64,000 bases of DNA from Datisca glomerata (taxonomy: Eukaryota; Streptophyta; Magnoliopsida; Cucurbitales; Datiscaceae): the NCBI GenBank assembly GCA_003255025.1, contig QANY01011973.1:940756-1004755 (forward strand). The letters are read 5' to 3'. The translations under genes were made by a program, and so were the position numbers. The stretch's first letter is position 1, and the number at the start of each line of letters is the position of its first letter. The notes under the pieces were generated by a model. The model saw nothing but the letters and a program-made list of their open reading frames with translations, did not search any database and was not told where the DNA came from. Positions 1 to 12,100 of the stretch are shown here, piece after piece.

Positions 1-950
1 TTGCTGTTTCTGTGTTCATGGTGTGTTGAAAACGTAGTATTCTATCATATCATTTGATGTCACGTGTATATTATTCTTTTTGAATTTCAAGAGTTAACTC
101 ATTCTCACCTATTACAATATGAATACAATGTTGTATTTGGATGCATGCTGCAGTAAATTGATGAGAGGAATACTAGAGATTTTCTTTGTTGAGTTTTGGG
201 TCATGAAGAAAAAATTCTCAAACATTTTTGTAGTTTGTCTAAATAATAGATACTCTTCTCGTTTGAAAAATGATAAATAGTTAAATTCTTTTAAAAATTG
301 TTTATAGGTGTGAAAATACAGTAAAATCTCCATAACTAATTCGATACAATTATTTTTCAAACCCAAAATTTAATCAGACTCGAGTTTGAGTTTTGGTGAT
401 TGGTTTTAACATTTTTGAAGTTAGGAATAAAATGAGTGGGTAATACTACATGTTTGTCAAATAGTATTAATTTCAAATTTAATGGCAATGAAAGATAACA
501 TGTGGGGTTGTTTGTATCATTTTTTAAATTAGAGCAGTGTGTACTATAATCTATTCTCATTCTAATTAATTCTTAATGCTTAAACGGTAGTTTGGAATCT
601 TGGATCACTGTTTTTGCAAGAGCTTCCTGTTAATCAACAAACCAACAAATAAAAATTAAGTAAAATTTCTGACACATGTATTTTAATTTTAAAATAGAGA
701 AATTACTGACCCAAGACACCTGTGAGAAGATATAACGATATTAGGACCCCCAATAGATTTATCAACGATTCTTGGCTTTTTATTAAAGTGGAAAGTCGTC
801 TCTCATTGCCGATCGTCTCTCCTTCCTGGTCATCTCTCGCTCCTACGCTCGCTGGACTGGACTCCTTAGCTCATCATCACGGTTCGTCCCCCCCCTCCCC
901 CCAACACACACACACAATTGAGTTACTGAACTGTATTGTATTATTTCTAT
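1..950. other. AT-rich intergenic sequence, no gene recognised
   Basis: I see no convincing coding sequence. The open frames on either strand are short, low-complexity and match no family I recognise. A less AT-rich patch at about 790-900 (many tct/ctc steps, then a C run and a short CA repeat) resembles a 5' UTR, but no gene follows it; a tandem-repeat block starts instead. Confidence 0.5.
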
Positions 951-1787
951 AGAAATTGATCAATACTAGGCTGATGTTAGATATGAAAGGTTTGCTATTG
1001 AGAATTTTCCATGACTATTGTATTGTTTCTACAGAAATTGATGAATAATACTATGCTAATGTTAGATATGAAAGGATTGCTATTGAGAATTTTCCATGAT
1101 TATGCTGATATTAGATATGAAATGATTGCTATTGAGAAATTTTTATGAATATTTTATTGCTTCCATAGAAATTGATGATATTATGTTGATGTTGGATACG
1201 AAAGATTACTACTGAGAATTTTCCATGACTATTGTGCTTAGGTTTGGGTTGGTTTTGGGATGTTGACCACTTGCTAGACTATTGTCTAGCAAGTGTGCAT
1301 GCAACTTCAGTTAACATATATAACCTACTAGTTTATGGTTTAGCAAGTAAGTAGGTGTTAGATTCTGGTCTAGCACGACTTCAATTATTAGATAATTTGA
1401 TAGATCAGAGTCTAACAAGTGTAGAAGTTCTAGAATCTAGTTTAATATATTATTTTACTCCTGATAACAACTCGTATAAATTGATGATATTATGCTAACG
1501 TTGGATATGAAATGATTGCTACTTAGAATTTTTCACGACTATTGTGCTTATGTTTGGGTTGGTTTTGGGATGTTGACAACTTGCTAGACTATAGTCTAGC
1601 AAGGGTGCACACGACTTTAGTTAATATATAACCTGTTAGTTTATGGTCTAGCAAGTATATAGGTGTTAGATCCTAATCTAGTTCGAGTCCAATTGTTAGA
1701 CAAATTGGTAGACTAGAGTCTAGCAAGTCTGCAGGTTCTAGAACTTGGTCTAACATATTGTCTTGCTCCTGATAATAACTCATATAA
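951..1787. repeat. Tandem repeat block with perfect hairpins
   Basis: A roughly 70-90 bp module containing 'gttagatatgaaaggattg' and 'gagaattttccatgac' recurs several times from 951 to about 1,240. It then becomes part of two consecutive long units, 1,171-1,479 (309 bp) and 1,480-1,787 (308 bp). Each long unit runs from 'attgatgatattatg' to 'ctcctgataa', and the two are similar but visibly diverged. Each carries an inverted repeat built on tctagcaagt: 1,269-1,294 has 11-bp arms and a 4-base loop, and 1,580-1,603 is a perfect 24-bp palindrome. Single copies of the motif recur in both orientations. No coding capacity is seen. It could be a decayed transposon or a local satellite. Confidence 0.75.
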
Positions 1788-2897
1788 GAGATTTTTGATT
1801 ATTTAATTCATTATGTCCGGCCATTATTTTACCTCTTGCAAACTTAATCATGAAAATAAAAGAGGATGAGTTTGACACGACTAAGATAACTATACTATCA
1901 AAGCTAAATGACTGTAATGAGAAAATTAGATTAAAGCTTTCTTAAAAGGAGAAACATATATTGAGAAGTACATGCTTCGGAGATCTCATTTTTGATGTGG
2001 ATCGAATCCAATTTTTTGTTGGGAAGACAAATAAAGATGAGTTGTGATTTAAATTTGGTGGGAAATGAGTGAGATTTTCGACACTAAAGTTTGCTTTCAT
2101 CATTGTATTTTTTTACAAAAGTAAGAGTATAATTATTTGAAATAAAAAAATAGTGAAGAAGGGTGTCAATTGTCTAATATATATTTCAAAGGAAACACCT
2201 CAATATGTAAGGGCCAACTTGGAGAGATATATGTTAAGTGCAAGATTAGAAATCAAATGGATGCGGTTAAACTATCACTACTTTACTTCTTAGAGATCAT
2301 TTGGTTCTCGCAATCTATACGATTGCCATGTTTGGTTGTGCATAATATTTTATGAAATGATTAGTAGCAATTTAAGATAAGTATGTTTGGTGTATGTTAA
2401 ATTTTATTGTAAATATCTATAAAAAAATTAAAAATTTACTTAAATGTCATTTTAATTATTATGTAAAAAAAACGTATTGACGTGAAATTTCAACATTAAC
2501 TTCAATTATGTTTGATTATTATTTGAATATATTAATAATGCTATACTAAAATTTAATAAAATTTTATTATATCTCAACTACAAAATATGGAGCACCTCAT
2601 TACCCAAATATACAAGTTTTGAATTAATATTAACCTTTTGAAAATGGATAAAAATGGGGATTTTGATTTTTCGATATTACTTCACCACTTATCCTGCTTA
2701 TGATTCTTGTCGTATTGTTTCCTTCCTTTCAAGTTTCATACAGTTTAAGCTTATGACAGTTTGACTAAAAAAACAGTACAAAATCCCTTCGAATTTCAAA
2801 TATTTACACAGTTAACAATCAAAATATTTGTCTACTGTAAACCATAATATTGGACCACCTTTCATGTTATGAATTATAGACTGATAGTGGGGTTTAC
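1788..2897. other. AT-rich intergenic sequence
   Basis: I see no gene, RNA or recognisable repeat here. The sequence is A/T-rich with short homopolymers. The only open frame above 60 codons (2,170-2,355, +) matches nothing I know. Confidence 0.5.
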
Positions 2898-3394
2898 TGT
2901 GCAGGTCAACAACAAAATGAAGAAGAATAAGAGAAGGGAAGAGAAGAGAAGACACGCACAATTATACTGGTTCAGTTCTTGTTTGGAATCTACATCTAGT
3001 TCTCGAAGAAGGCAATCTACTATTTGGAAGTCTAGAAATTACAGAGAGAATACAAAGGCACAAAACGCAACAAGCAAATTACAATCTTTCACACTCTCAA
3101 CCTCATGAACTCGGGCACAAAACCTCTCTCGATGCTCTCTTTGATTTTCAGATAGAATAGTCTTTTTTTGCTTTCTTTTTCTTTTTTTTTATCTCTTCGT
3201 ATTTGTGATAATCAGAATCAATTGCATGCTGGATTCTATTCTAAGTGGATATATATTTTTGTTGATGTTGTGGTTAGGATACCGGATTTTGTTACTAGAA
3301 TCCTTCCCCACTGACTTGGCAGTTATGAGTAACTGTCAAAGTAGTTTAATAATAACTAGTAAAACACAAACTTAAGTTGATGCACAGTTTAACA
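2898..3394 (-). repeat. 3' LTR of copia element C
   Basis: On the minus strand a polypurine tract (about 3,395-3,406, reading GGTGGGGATTTTG) is followed by TGTTAAACTG, the usual start of a copia LTR. The LTR extends to about 2,898, where a CA end is plausible, giving about 500 bp. Its middle part (3,105-3,255) recurs at 7,838-7,998 with the shared strings 'tctctttgattttcagata' and 'cagaatcaattgcatg'. The left limit is approximate because the second LTR does not reach it. Confidence 0.6.
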
Positions 3395-3713
3395 AAATCC
3401 CCACCTTGAATCAAGCTTCAGTTAGGACCTCTCAAACCCTAGATTTCTCCAGCCAACCCTCAGACCACAGTTTGAGACAGTCTTCACATTTATCAAGTTT
3501 AAACAATGTTCAAACTTGACCCATGTGACAGACTTAGTGATTATATATGTAGTGTTATCATCAGTGTGGATTTTCTCCACTGTTACCTTCCCTATAGAGA
3601 TCACACCCTTATAAGTGCAACCTTATGTCAATGTGATTTGTCCTTTCGTGGTGCATATGGTTTCTTGTCAAGTGAATTGCACTCTAGTTGTCACAAAACA
3701 TTGTTTTACTATT

Positions 3714-5609
3714 CTATTTGATGCTAAGTTCTTCTGCAATTCCTTTAAGCCATAAAGCTTCCTTGACTGCTTTAGCAGTTGCAATATAATCAGTTTCTCT
3801 TGTAGATAAGGCCACCACAGGTTGAGGTGTGGCTTTCCAGCTCACTGTGCAACTAAAAATAGTAAACACATACCATGTCGAGGATCTCCTCTTATCTACG
3901 TCTCCTGCAAAGTCAGAGTCAACATAGCCTAGAATGATTTCTTCTTCTATATTCCTTTTCTCAAACACCAAACCATGTCCAGTTGTTCCTCTGAGATATC
4001 TCATGGTCCACTTCACAGCTTCCCAATGATCCTTCCCTGGCTTAGCCATAAACCTACTTACAAGTCTTGCTGCATAGTCTAAATTTGGTATAGTGCAGAC
4101 CATGGTGTACATAAGGCTTCCAACATCATTTGCTTAGGGAATTTTGTCCATTTTGATCCGTTCTTCCTTAGTCTTAGGTGATTGGTTAGATGAAAGCTTG
4201 TAGTGAGTTGCTAAAGGAGTTTTGACTAACTTTGAGTCGGCCATTCCAAATTTCTTTAAGGCCTTAAGAATGTAGTCTTCCTGGTGAATAAACAATCTAT
4301 TTTTCACCTTATCCCTACATATGTCCATCCTAAGTATTCTTCTAGCTTCTCCCAAGTCTTTCATCTCAAATTCCATGTGAAGTTGTGCCTTAAGCTCTCT
4401 AATCTTTACTATATCAAATTATGCAATAAACATATCATCTACATAAAGTGACAAGTATAACCTTGATTCATTTTCAACGCCCTTACATTATACACAATTG
4501 TCATGCATAGTGAACCCATTTATCATCATAAACTCATCAAATCTAAGGTACCATTGTCTAGGACTCTGTTTCAAACCATCAAGGGATTTGAGAAGACATA
4601 ACTTGTTTTCATCTTCTCTCCTTACAAATCCATCAGGTTGAGCCATGGAGATCTTTCCATCCAAATTTCTATGTAAAAAAAGTTATTTTGACATCCATTT
4701 GTTTTAATTCTAGTCCATATTGAGTGACTAGAGATAGAAGCAGTCTAATTGAGGTATGCTTCACCACTGATGAGTAAAATTCAGAGTAGTCTATGCCTTC
4801 TCTCTGAGTAAACCACTTGGCCATCATTCTAGCCTTAAATCTAAGCATTTCAGCTCCTGGAATTCCTTGCTTTAACTTGTAGATCCTTTTGCTGCCTACT
4901 ATCTTTCGTCCTTCTGGTTTGTCAACAAGAACCCAAATATGATTCTTATTTGAAGAACTCATTTCCTCATTCATAGCATCCAACCATTGCTTTCTGTTTT
5001 GGCTCTTCATAGCCTCATGAAAGGTTGTAGGTTCTGTTTCATCTAGGTTATCAGCCGTTGTCAAGGCAAATGCAATGAAATCTGCATAACCATACCTGAT
5101 AGGTGCTCTGTGTTACCTTCTGTTCCTGTCTCTAGCAAGTTGGTATTCATTAAGATCCTCTTGTTCATCATAGGCTTCAAACTGTCCTTGTTATTCATTT
5201 CCTCCTCCAATATCTGAGTTTACAGAACCTGGTATCTCTAGTTCTTTACTTGTTCTTCCAAGCTCCACCTCAAACCCAATATCACTATCTTTTCTAGTTT
5301 CTGGTTGATCAGGTGGTTTGTGGTTGTTCATAAACATTTCACATTCTCTAGATGTGACATATCTACTTATAAAACTCTGGACTTGTTTAGATAAGAGAAC
5401 CACAACTTGTATCCTTTTACTCCTTCATGATAACTTATAAACATGCACCTTTTAGCACTAGGATCCAATTTCCTTATTTGATGTGTGCAAAGGCCACACA
5501 ACCAAATACTTTGAAGTGTGAAAAATTTGGTGGAGAAACTGTCCAAACCCAGAGCTGTTGAAGGGCACATGTTTATAAGATAAACATCAGTATTGGAAGC
5601 TTCTGCCAA
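3714..5609 (-). pseudogene. copia C pol remnant: integrase C-terminus, RT, RNase H
   Basis: Three main blocks survive in different frames. 5,367-5,609 keeps the integrase C-terminal region (ALGLDSF, then CMFISYHEGVKGYKL, the copia core following integrase). 4,669-5,064 holds the RT N-terminal region, with WVLVDKPEGRKIVGSKRIYK and RMMAKWFTQREGIDY. The catalytic YVDDM motif can be read near 4,430-4,450 and is soon followed by a stop codon. 4,134-4,376 has the MKDLGEARRILRMDI block. 3,714-4,112 is the RNase H-like end, with YVDSDFAGDVDKRRS and PQPVVALSTRE. Frameshifts and stops between blocks make this a pseudogene. In an intact element the product would be cut from a Gag-Pol polyprotein and copy RNA into DNA. 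Confidence 0.85.
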
Positions 5610-5732
5610 AATTTCTTAGGTAGGTTAGCACAATATAGCATACACCTTACCCTTTACAATAGTGTCATATTCATTCTTTCTGCCAATCCATTCTGTTGTA
5701 GGGTATGGGGTACTGTTTTGTGTCTCACCATA

Positions 5733-6486
5733 CCTTCATCCAGTGTTTTCAAGGCGCAAGACGCACTCCAAGGCGACAACCCTCTTGGTTGGCTGGAGGC
5801 GAGAGGTGCTACAATGATGTCGCCTGATCAAAGAGAGGCGTAATATGATATGTATGTAGGAAACTTGATATTATAGACTACACATCAAAATTATATAGAC
5901 AACAAAGTAGTAAAGTGGGAAAAGAAATAGACAAGTTTTATAGGCACTTTGTATATTATGAAGAGTAGAAGTTTAAAAGTAAAAAATAATAATTAAAAAT
6001 ACATATTGCCTATTTTAAATTAATAATAGTTGTACTAGCTATTGGAACTATAAGTCTAAAACCATCTAATAATAAAATCTTATAAATTTAAAAATATTGA
6101 ATGGGTAAAGTTAAAGCTACTTGCCTTCTCGTTGCACCTATCTTCTAATAAAATGAAGACATCTCATGTAAGACAACTTTTCTCTCTCTCTTTCTCATTT
6201 TCTCTTTCTTCTCCATTCATCTTCTGTATTCCAGAAACCTTCAAACCCATTTTTCATTAATATTCTTCCGATTCAGCCTTGTCTCCTTTAGAAAAATTAG
6301 GTGTGTTCAACCAGACACTAGCCTGGGCTTATTGATGCACGGTGCAAGGCGCGGAAATGGCGAGCAAGGTGCTCGCCTGCTTGAATATGCACGCCTCAGC
6401 AGGTGCAAAGGCGTTGTCATGGTTGATCGTCGCGCCTCTCGCCATAGGCGAGCTCCTGGCTGCGCCTAGAAAACACCGCTTTCATC
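5733..6486. mobile_element. hAT-type non-autonomous element in copia C integrase
   Basis: The element proper is 5,741-6,478 (738 bp). Its ends are terminal inverted repeats: the left begins CAGTGTTTTCAAGGCGC and the right, read in reverse complement, CGGTGTTTTCTAGGCGC. It is flanked by an 8-bp duplication with one mismatch, CCTTCATC (5,733-5,740) and CTTTCATC (6,479-6,486). The 8-bp duplication and the CAGTG-type end fit hAT elements. The subterminal parts are rich in GGCG/CGCC; the interior is AT-rich with a short CT-rich tract near 6,181. No transposase frame is visible. The host integrase frame resumes on both sides: an NRFCKDE block to the right and GMVRHKTVPHT to the left. Confidence 0.88.
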
Positions 6487-7822
6487 CTTGCAAAACCTAT
6501 TGAACTCATCACTGAGATATTTTAGCCCATTGTCTGTTCTCAGTTTCTTAACCTTTTTCCCTACTTGCAACTCTACCATTCTTTTCCAATCTTTGAACTT
6601 TTGGAAAGCTTCATTCTTAGATTTAAGAATATAAATCCAAACCTTCCTAGAGCAATCATCAATGATAGAGATGAAGTACATTCCTCCACTTAGCGACTTA
6701 GTAGTAGATGGTTCTTAAAGATCTGAGTGTATATAACTCAGAATCTTTTGTGTTCTATGAGACCTTGAGCTAAACTTAACTCTGGTTGCTTTGCCTAGAC
6801 ACAATGTTCACAGAATTTCAGTCTGTCAAGCTTATCTCCATTAAACAACCCTTATTTTTCAAGTTCATGCAGCCCCATTTCACTCACATGCCCCAATCTT
6901 TTATGCCACAGAGTTAGATTGTCTGCTTTCAATTCAGTAACAATGTTTGCTACACCAACCAATGTATGCATTTTAGTACATAGAGACCATTTTCCTTAAC
7001 TCTTTTCTTCACAACCACGAAGCCTTTAGAAATCTTAAGAATTCCATTTTCTCCTTTATAGGTGTAGCCATTCACATTTAGGACTCCAAGTGAGATTAAA
7101 TTCCTCTTACGGTCAGGTACAAACCTTACTTCTGTCAAAATTCTCTCAAAATCATCATGAGTCATAATTTCGATGGTACCTCATCCTGTAATCTTGCATT
7201 CTTTATTATCTCCAAGTAATACCCTGCCACCATCATGCCTAGAGAAGATTTCAAATCAATCTCTATTTAGTGTCATGTGAAATGAACACCCATAGTCTAG
7301 GATCCGCTATTATTCAGAGTTCTTAGTTGCTACAACCAAGATATTAACATTTTCATACTCATCTTCAACTACTGCAGTATCCCCATCAACTCCTTCCTTT
7401 GATTTAGTGTCCTTCTTAGGACATAATCTTCTTATGTGTCCCTCCTCATGCAGTGATAACATCCCACTTTTATTGTTTTTGCCATTTCTGGACTTAGATC
7501 TAGACTTGTTTCTCCCTCTGAATTCTTTCTTCTCTATTCTTCCTCTTACTGTCAAACTCTCCCCACTCGAGTCTTTCTATTCATGCTTCATTTGTAATTC
7601 TTGGGAATTAAGAGCTCCCACCACATCTTCGAGTGACAGTATTTCTCTGCCATGTTTGAAAATGTCTACAAAGGTTTCATAGGATCTTGGTAGAGAATGT
7701 AACAACACTAGGGCTTTATCCTCATCATCATATTCAACTTGTATATTCTCAAGGTCAAGACACGACTTGTTAAACTCATCAATGTGATCTTGGAGATTCT
7801 TCTCCTCTGCTAAACTCATCAA
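6487..7822 (-). pseudogene. copia C gag, protease and integrase N-terminal remnant
   Basis: 7,577-7,822 is a gag C-terminal (UBN2-like) stretch, with LHSLPRSYETFVD and LSLEDVVGALNSQE. Next comes the zinc knuckle region at 7,310-7,555: CYHC can be read in one frame and HEEGHIRRLC in another, so a frameshift splits the CCHC motif. 6,950-7,165 is the gag-pre-integrase region (VPDRKRNLISLGVL). 6,487-6,681 is the integrase catalytic core, with YFISIIDDCSRKVWIYILK and LRTDNG, up to the hAT insertion. The gag N-terminus is missing and the coding sequence abuts LTR sequence at about 7,826, which indicates a deletion. Confidence 0.85.
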
Positions 7823-7837
7823 TGAAGAAGGCTCTCA

Positions 7838-7998
7838 CACTCCTAGCTTCAAGAGCCCAAGTACATAACCTCTTTCGAGGATCTCTTTGATTTTCAGATA
7901 TAGTCTTTTTACTTTCTTTTTGTTTTTCCTTTCTCTCTCTTCGTGTTTATGAGACCAGAATCAATTGCATGTTGGATTCTGGTTCTAAGTGGACATAT
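7838..7998 (-). repeat. Truncated 5' LTR remnant of copia C
   Basis: This stretch matches 3,105-3,255 of the left LTR in the same orientation, including a T/C-rich stretch and the string 'aatcaattgcatg'. It stops at both ends: on the gag side it abuts coding sequence, and on the outer side a 212-bp segment found again inverted at 32.4 kb begins immediately. Confidence 0.75.
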
Positions 7999-8314
7999 AA
8001 ACGGATAAAAGTATCAGAAATTATTCAAACCCAACATCATCAACTAAAATATTTACATATTTTCGCTTATCAACATAAGCTCTCCTTTCATCACGTTTTA
8101 ACTCATTGATAAAGCGATACTATCATCCATATACACCAGTTCAGAAATAACATATAACTATTTTATATACATTTAACTATTTTATATACATTTAACTTTC
8201 ATTCCAAAGTCAGATGGCGATCAAACACTTTTATGTACAGTACTATATGTATTTTTGTACATATTATTTATTGTTGGTTTCTTTAACACGTGCAACACAC
8301 GTACGGTTGACTAG
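7998..8314 (+). mobile_element. Helitron-like 3'-terminal fragment
   Basis: The stretch ends with CTAG (8,311-8,314) followed by T. It is preceded at 8,287-8,301 by ACGTG-caaca-CACGT, which can fold into a 5-bp hairpin; hairpin plus CTRR and a T target base is the Helitron 3' signature. The hairpin is short, so the call is moderate. The first 212 bases (7,998-8,209) are a near-identical inverted copy of 32,362-32,554 inside the large Helitron cluster. No matching 5' end is visible. Confidence 0.5.
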
Positions 8315-9129
8315 TATCATTAAGTGGCTTCTAAAGAATTCCTTGGAAATTTCTCTTCATGTTTTATGAATATATAATTTCCAGTTATTCTACCTTTAAA
8401 ATCAATATATTCGTATTTTGTCACAAAAGTGCTCCAAACATATTTTAGCAATATTATTTATTTGTTATGTCAAGTAAATTTATTTTCATTTTTCAAGGTC
8501 TTGTATGGTGAATTTAGATTTTCGGATTTTCAGCGAGCATGAGGTGGTTATGTTAGGTTGAATTAACCATTGAATAAAAAAATAACGGCTAAAAACTATT
8601 TTTTACTTTTAAGCAATTAGATCTGGATCCGGGTTGTTTAGGGTTTGGAGTAGTTTTACTATTTTTAAAATAAAAAATATATCTAAACCGAGTTATGGAA
8701 CACAATAACATAATTGCTATAGATTTTCCAAAAATCTTTTAAAGTTATACTAGACAAGCTTAAATAAAAAAAGTTGTTTTTAATTTTTGCCAACGCGGGA
8801 CGAACAGCTTAAAAAATAAATAGAAAATTCTTCCGAACTATGAAATAACTTAAATGCACAGACATTAATCTAGTTTGAAATATATTTTAACCATTTTTTC
8901 ATATAGGTTCCTATAAAAAAATTTAAAACCGCTAAATTTCAAAGAATTCCATCATGCAATACCAAAATAAACCATCAATTTCTCTCAATTTTGAAGACGT
9001 TAAAATCTTTTTTTATATTTAAACCCGAATTGACATAATTTATATACAAACTAAAAATCATTTATATTTTAGGTTAGAAAAATAGTTCCATCGGGTGACT
9101 TATAAGAATAATCTTATTATTCCAAACCT
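8315..9129. other. AT-rich intergenic sequence
   Basis: No gene, RNA gene or clear repeat is seen between the Helitron-like end and the LINE remnant. The sequence has many A and T runs and no open frame of note. Confidence 0.5.
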
Positions 9130-12100
9130 AAATTGACACGTTTTTTTATTCATGAAATGTTAAATTCCATTCAAATATCATGATTTATAAAAGGAGTAAT
9201 CCAATTAGGGGGAGGATTACTCAAAGAACAACTATAAGACAATCTATTAGCACGAGCTGCTATTTCTTTGGCTACAACGGTGATACAAGAATTAATATTA
9301 TACAATTTAACTTTAGTACAATTTGATAAAAGATGAGCTAAAGTTTGATTGAACTTATCCTTGCATGCTTCACTGTTGGCCAACATCTCCCACAATTCTG
9401 AACATGGTGATTCAACTTCAATATAAAGTCAAAAATTTAATAAGCAAACCTGTAATCCTTCGAACAACGTCATGCTGAGGGAAGCAACTAAGGGTTCATG
9501 TGCTGAACAAAACCCAACCTCCTGTAAAAAATTCACCTGCAGTCCCGCTACAAATCCAACAACATGTCACTCCTTTCACTGTAATAGACTAGGACACATC
9601 AATGTTGATTTTAATAAACTTGGCAGGGGGTGCGCCATTGACTCTAGTTAAGCTTGTTCAAAATGTTGGGCTTACAAACCCATTCGGTTTATATGACCAA
9701 GCTTGGGGCTTTATTTCCTTCCCTTAAGAATTGCCTAGGTTTCTTTTTGCCATCAAATAGCCATTGACTTCTCTCTTCCAAGCTATAATTTCTTCTATGA
9801 AATTAGCTCGAATGCCATTAAAAATTAAATCATTTCGAGCCCTCCAGATCCTTCATAATCCATACGCAATTTTCCTCGTGAAGTCCACAAAGTGGGGTTA
9901 CTTTCTAATTCTTTGAATGAGGCTTTTTCCAAATTGTCCAGCAGTTCAAGCATCCTAGTCGATCTATATCCAGCTGAAATTCGCAAGCAAACCAGATTTG
10001 TTTAGCAAATGAGCACCTGAAAAATAAGTGCAAAGACGATTCCTCCATTTGTTCACATAAATGGCACAATGAGCCGACTATGCTTAGTTTCCTTTTTAAT
10101 AGATTGGTTCTGGTAGGCAGATAAGCATGCAATAATTTTCAAACAAAATATTTAATTTTAGGGGCCACATCTAGACTCCACATAGCCTTCCAAAAAATTA
10201 AATCATGATAATCCCTCGTAATATTTGATGGGCTAGCTAAGTTTCTTTGCTTCCTAAGCAGAGCAATTTTATAACCGGAGCTAACCGAGTAAATACATTT
10301 CTTTTCACACACCCACCAACATTCATTCATTTGTGTATGCAACAGGGGAAGAGAATGCAAGATATGATATTGGCCTCATCAACATCAAACAATTTAAAAA
10401 TCAGCTCTATATTCAAGCCCCCAATGATAACATTAAGTCAGAGACCCATTTCATCAAGTCGTTTCTAGGGGAATGAGGAATAAAATCACATTCTCTAAGC
10501 GGCCATGGATCCTCCCAAACATTTATCTCCTTACCATTCCCTAATTTCCACATGAACCCTTCCAAAAGAAGGGACCATCCCCAAAGCATGCTCCGCCAAG
10601 CCCACGAAATTCTAGAACTTTGCTTTTTCATAACTTTAAATAACATACTAGATGTGTTAGATAGTATGTACCAATAATTTTTTTGCTAGAAGGGCTTTGT
10701 TGAAGCATTCAAAATCCTTGAAGCCAATTCCCCCACAAGCTTTATCCTTGATAAGAGAGTCTCACGGTGTCCAATGAGTTTTCCTTTTGTCGCTAGTCGA
10801 CCCCCACCAAAATTGACTAAGACATTTGTAAACTTCTTTATAATTTATAAGTGTTACCTTGAAACATTGCATATAGTAAATCGGGAGGGCATAAGCTACT
10901 ACTTTTATTAAAATTTCCTTACCTCAGAAGTTAGCAAGTGTTCAGCCTAACCATGCACTCGACTTTCAATGTTCCTTCTTATGTCATCAAAGAGTTTCCT
11001 CTTAGAACCCTTAAAAGCCGAAGGCAACCCTAAATATTTCCCAACACCCCCACACCGCACAATATTAAGCAAAGAAGCAACGTGCGTTTGATGCTGCAAG
11101 GAAACATTATATGAGAAGTGAATGGTACTTTTTTAGAAGTTTACCATTTGGCCCGAAGCTTCGCAATATGTGTGAAGAATTTCTTTAACCACTTTAACTT
11201 CTTTTTTCATAGTCCTGCAAAAAAGCACTGCGTCCTCTGAAAAAAAATAAGTGTGAGATGGAAGGATTTAAACGCCTCGGGGAGAAGCCATGAATTCTTT
11301 TTGCTGCTTAAGCTAACATAAGGTGTTTTGATAGCATTTCAACACATAAAATAAATAAGTACGGTGACAAGAGGTCCCATTACCTTATACCACGACTTGG
11401 GATGATTAAATCTGTGAGTTCCCATTAATTATAGTTGAAAAAGAAATTGTTTTAACACATTCCGCGTAACATCCTCTCCATTTTCTATGGAAGTTCATTT
11501 TTACCAACACTGCTTCAATAAATGACCATTCTAGCCGGTTATAGGCCTTAGCCATATCCAATTTCAGAATCATATCACCCTCCCTGCTCTGAGATTTCAT
11601 TCTAAGAGAATGAAGTGCCTTGTGGACTATAATAATTTGTCATGGATGCGCCTCCCTGCTATAAAGGCACTTTGAAATGGGAAAATTAAATCATTCAACA
11701 CTGGTTTTAATTTATTACAAAATACCTTAGAAATTATCTTATAAATTACATTGCATCAAGATATAGGATGCAAGATCCTCATGGATCTACGAGCAACAGT
11801 CTTAGGGATAAGACTAGTGTATGTAGAGTTTATACATTTAGGAAGCCGTTCTGTTTCATGGAACTCCTTCAACATGGCCCATAAATCTTTAGCTAGTGTT
11901 CCCCATTGACTTTGGAAAAACCAGCATTGAAACCATCTGGTCCAGTTGCTTTGAAATGTTCATTTAATGTACGGTTGCCTCATCTTCTTGGAGAGGAGAG
12001 ATCAAAGCCTCATTTCGGGCTTCGGTTACTTGTGTTGTCAATACTTCTACAACCATTTTTTATCTCTTTTAGTGCTTGAGAATTGAAAAGATTGGAGAAA

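Larger units (their letters stand above)
2898..7998 (-). mobile_element. Ty1/copia LTR retrotransposon C, decayed
   Basis: Coding remnants on the minus strand run in copia order: gag (7,577-7,822), zinc knuckle region (7,310-7,555), gag-pre-integrase (6,950-7,165), integrase (about 5,370-6,681), reverse transcriptase (4,134-5,064) and RNase H (3,714-4,112). A sequence of about 150 bp is directly repeated on both sides (3,105-3,255 and 7,838-7,998) and represents LTR sequence. The left LTR looks nearly complete; the right one has lost both ends and is fused straight to the middle of gag, so the primer site and gag N-terminus are gone. The outer left limit near 2,898 is an estimate from the TG start. 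The element is interrupted by a hAT-type insertion at 5,741-6,478. Confidence 0.85.

Noticed and set aside
722..952. 76-codon plus-strand frame with a Ser/Pro-rich end
   Set aside because: No family match, ends in a CA repeat, no splice context; perhaps a decayed 5' exon, but not supportable.
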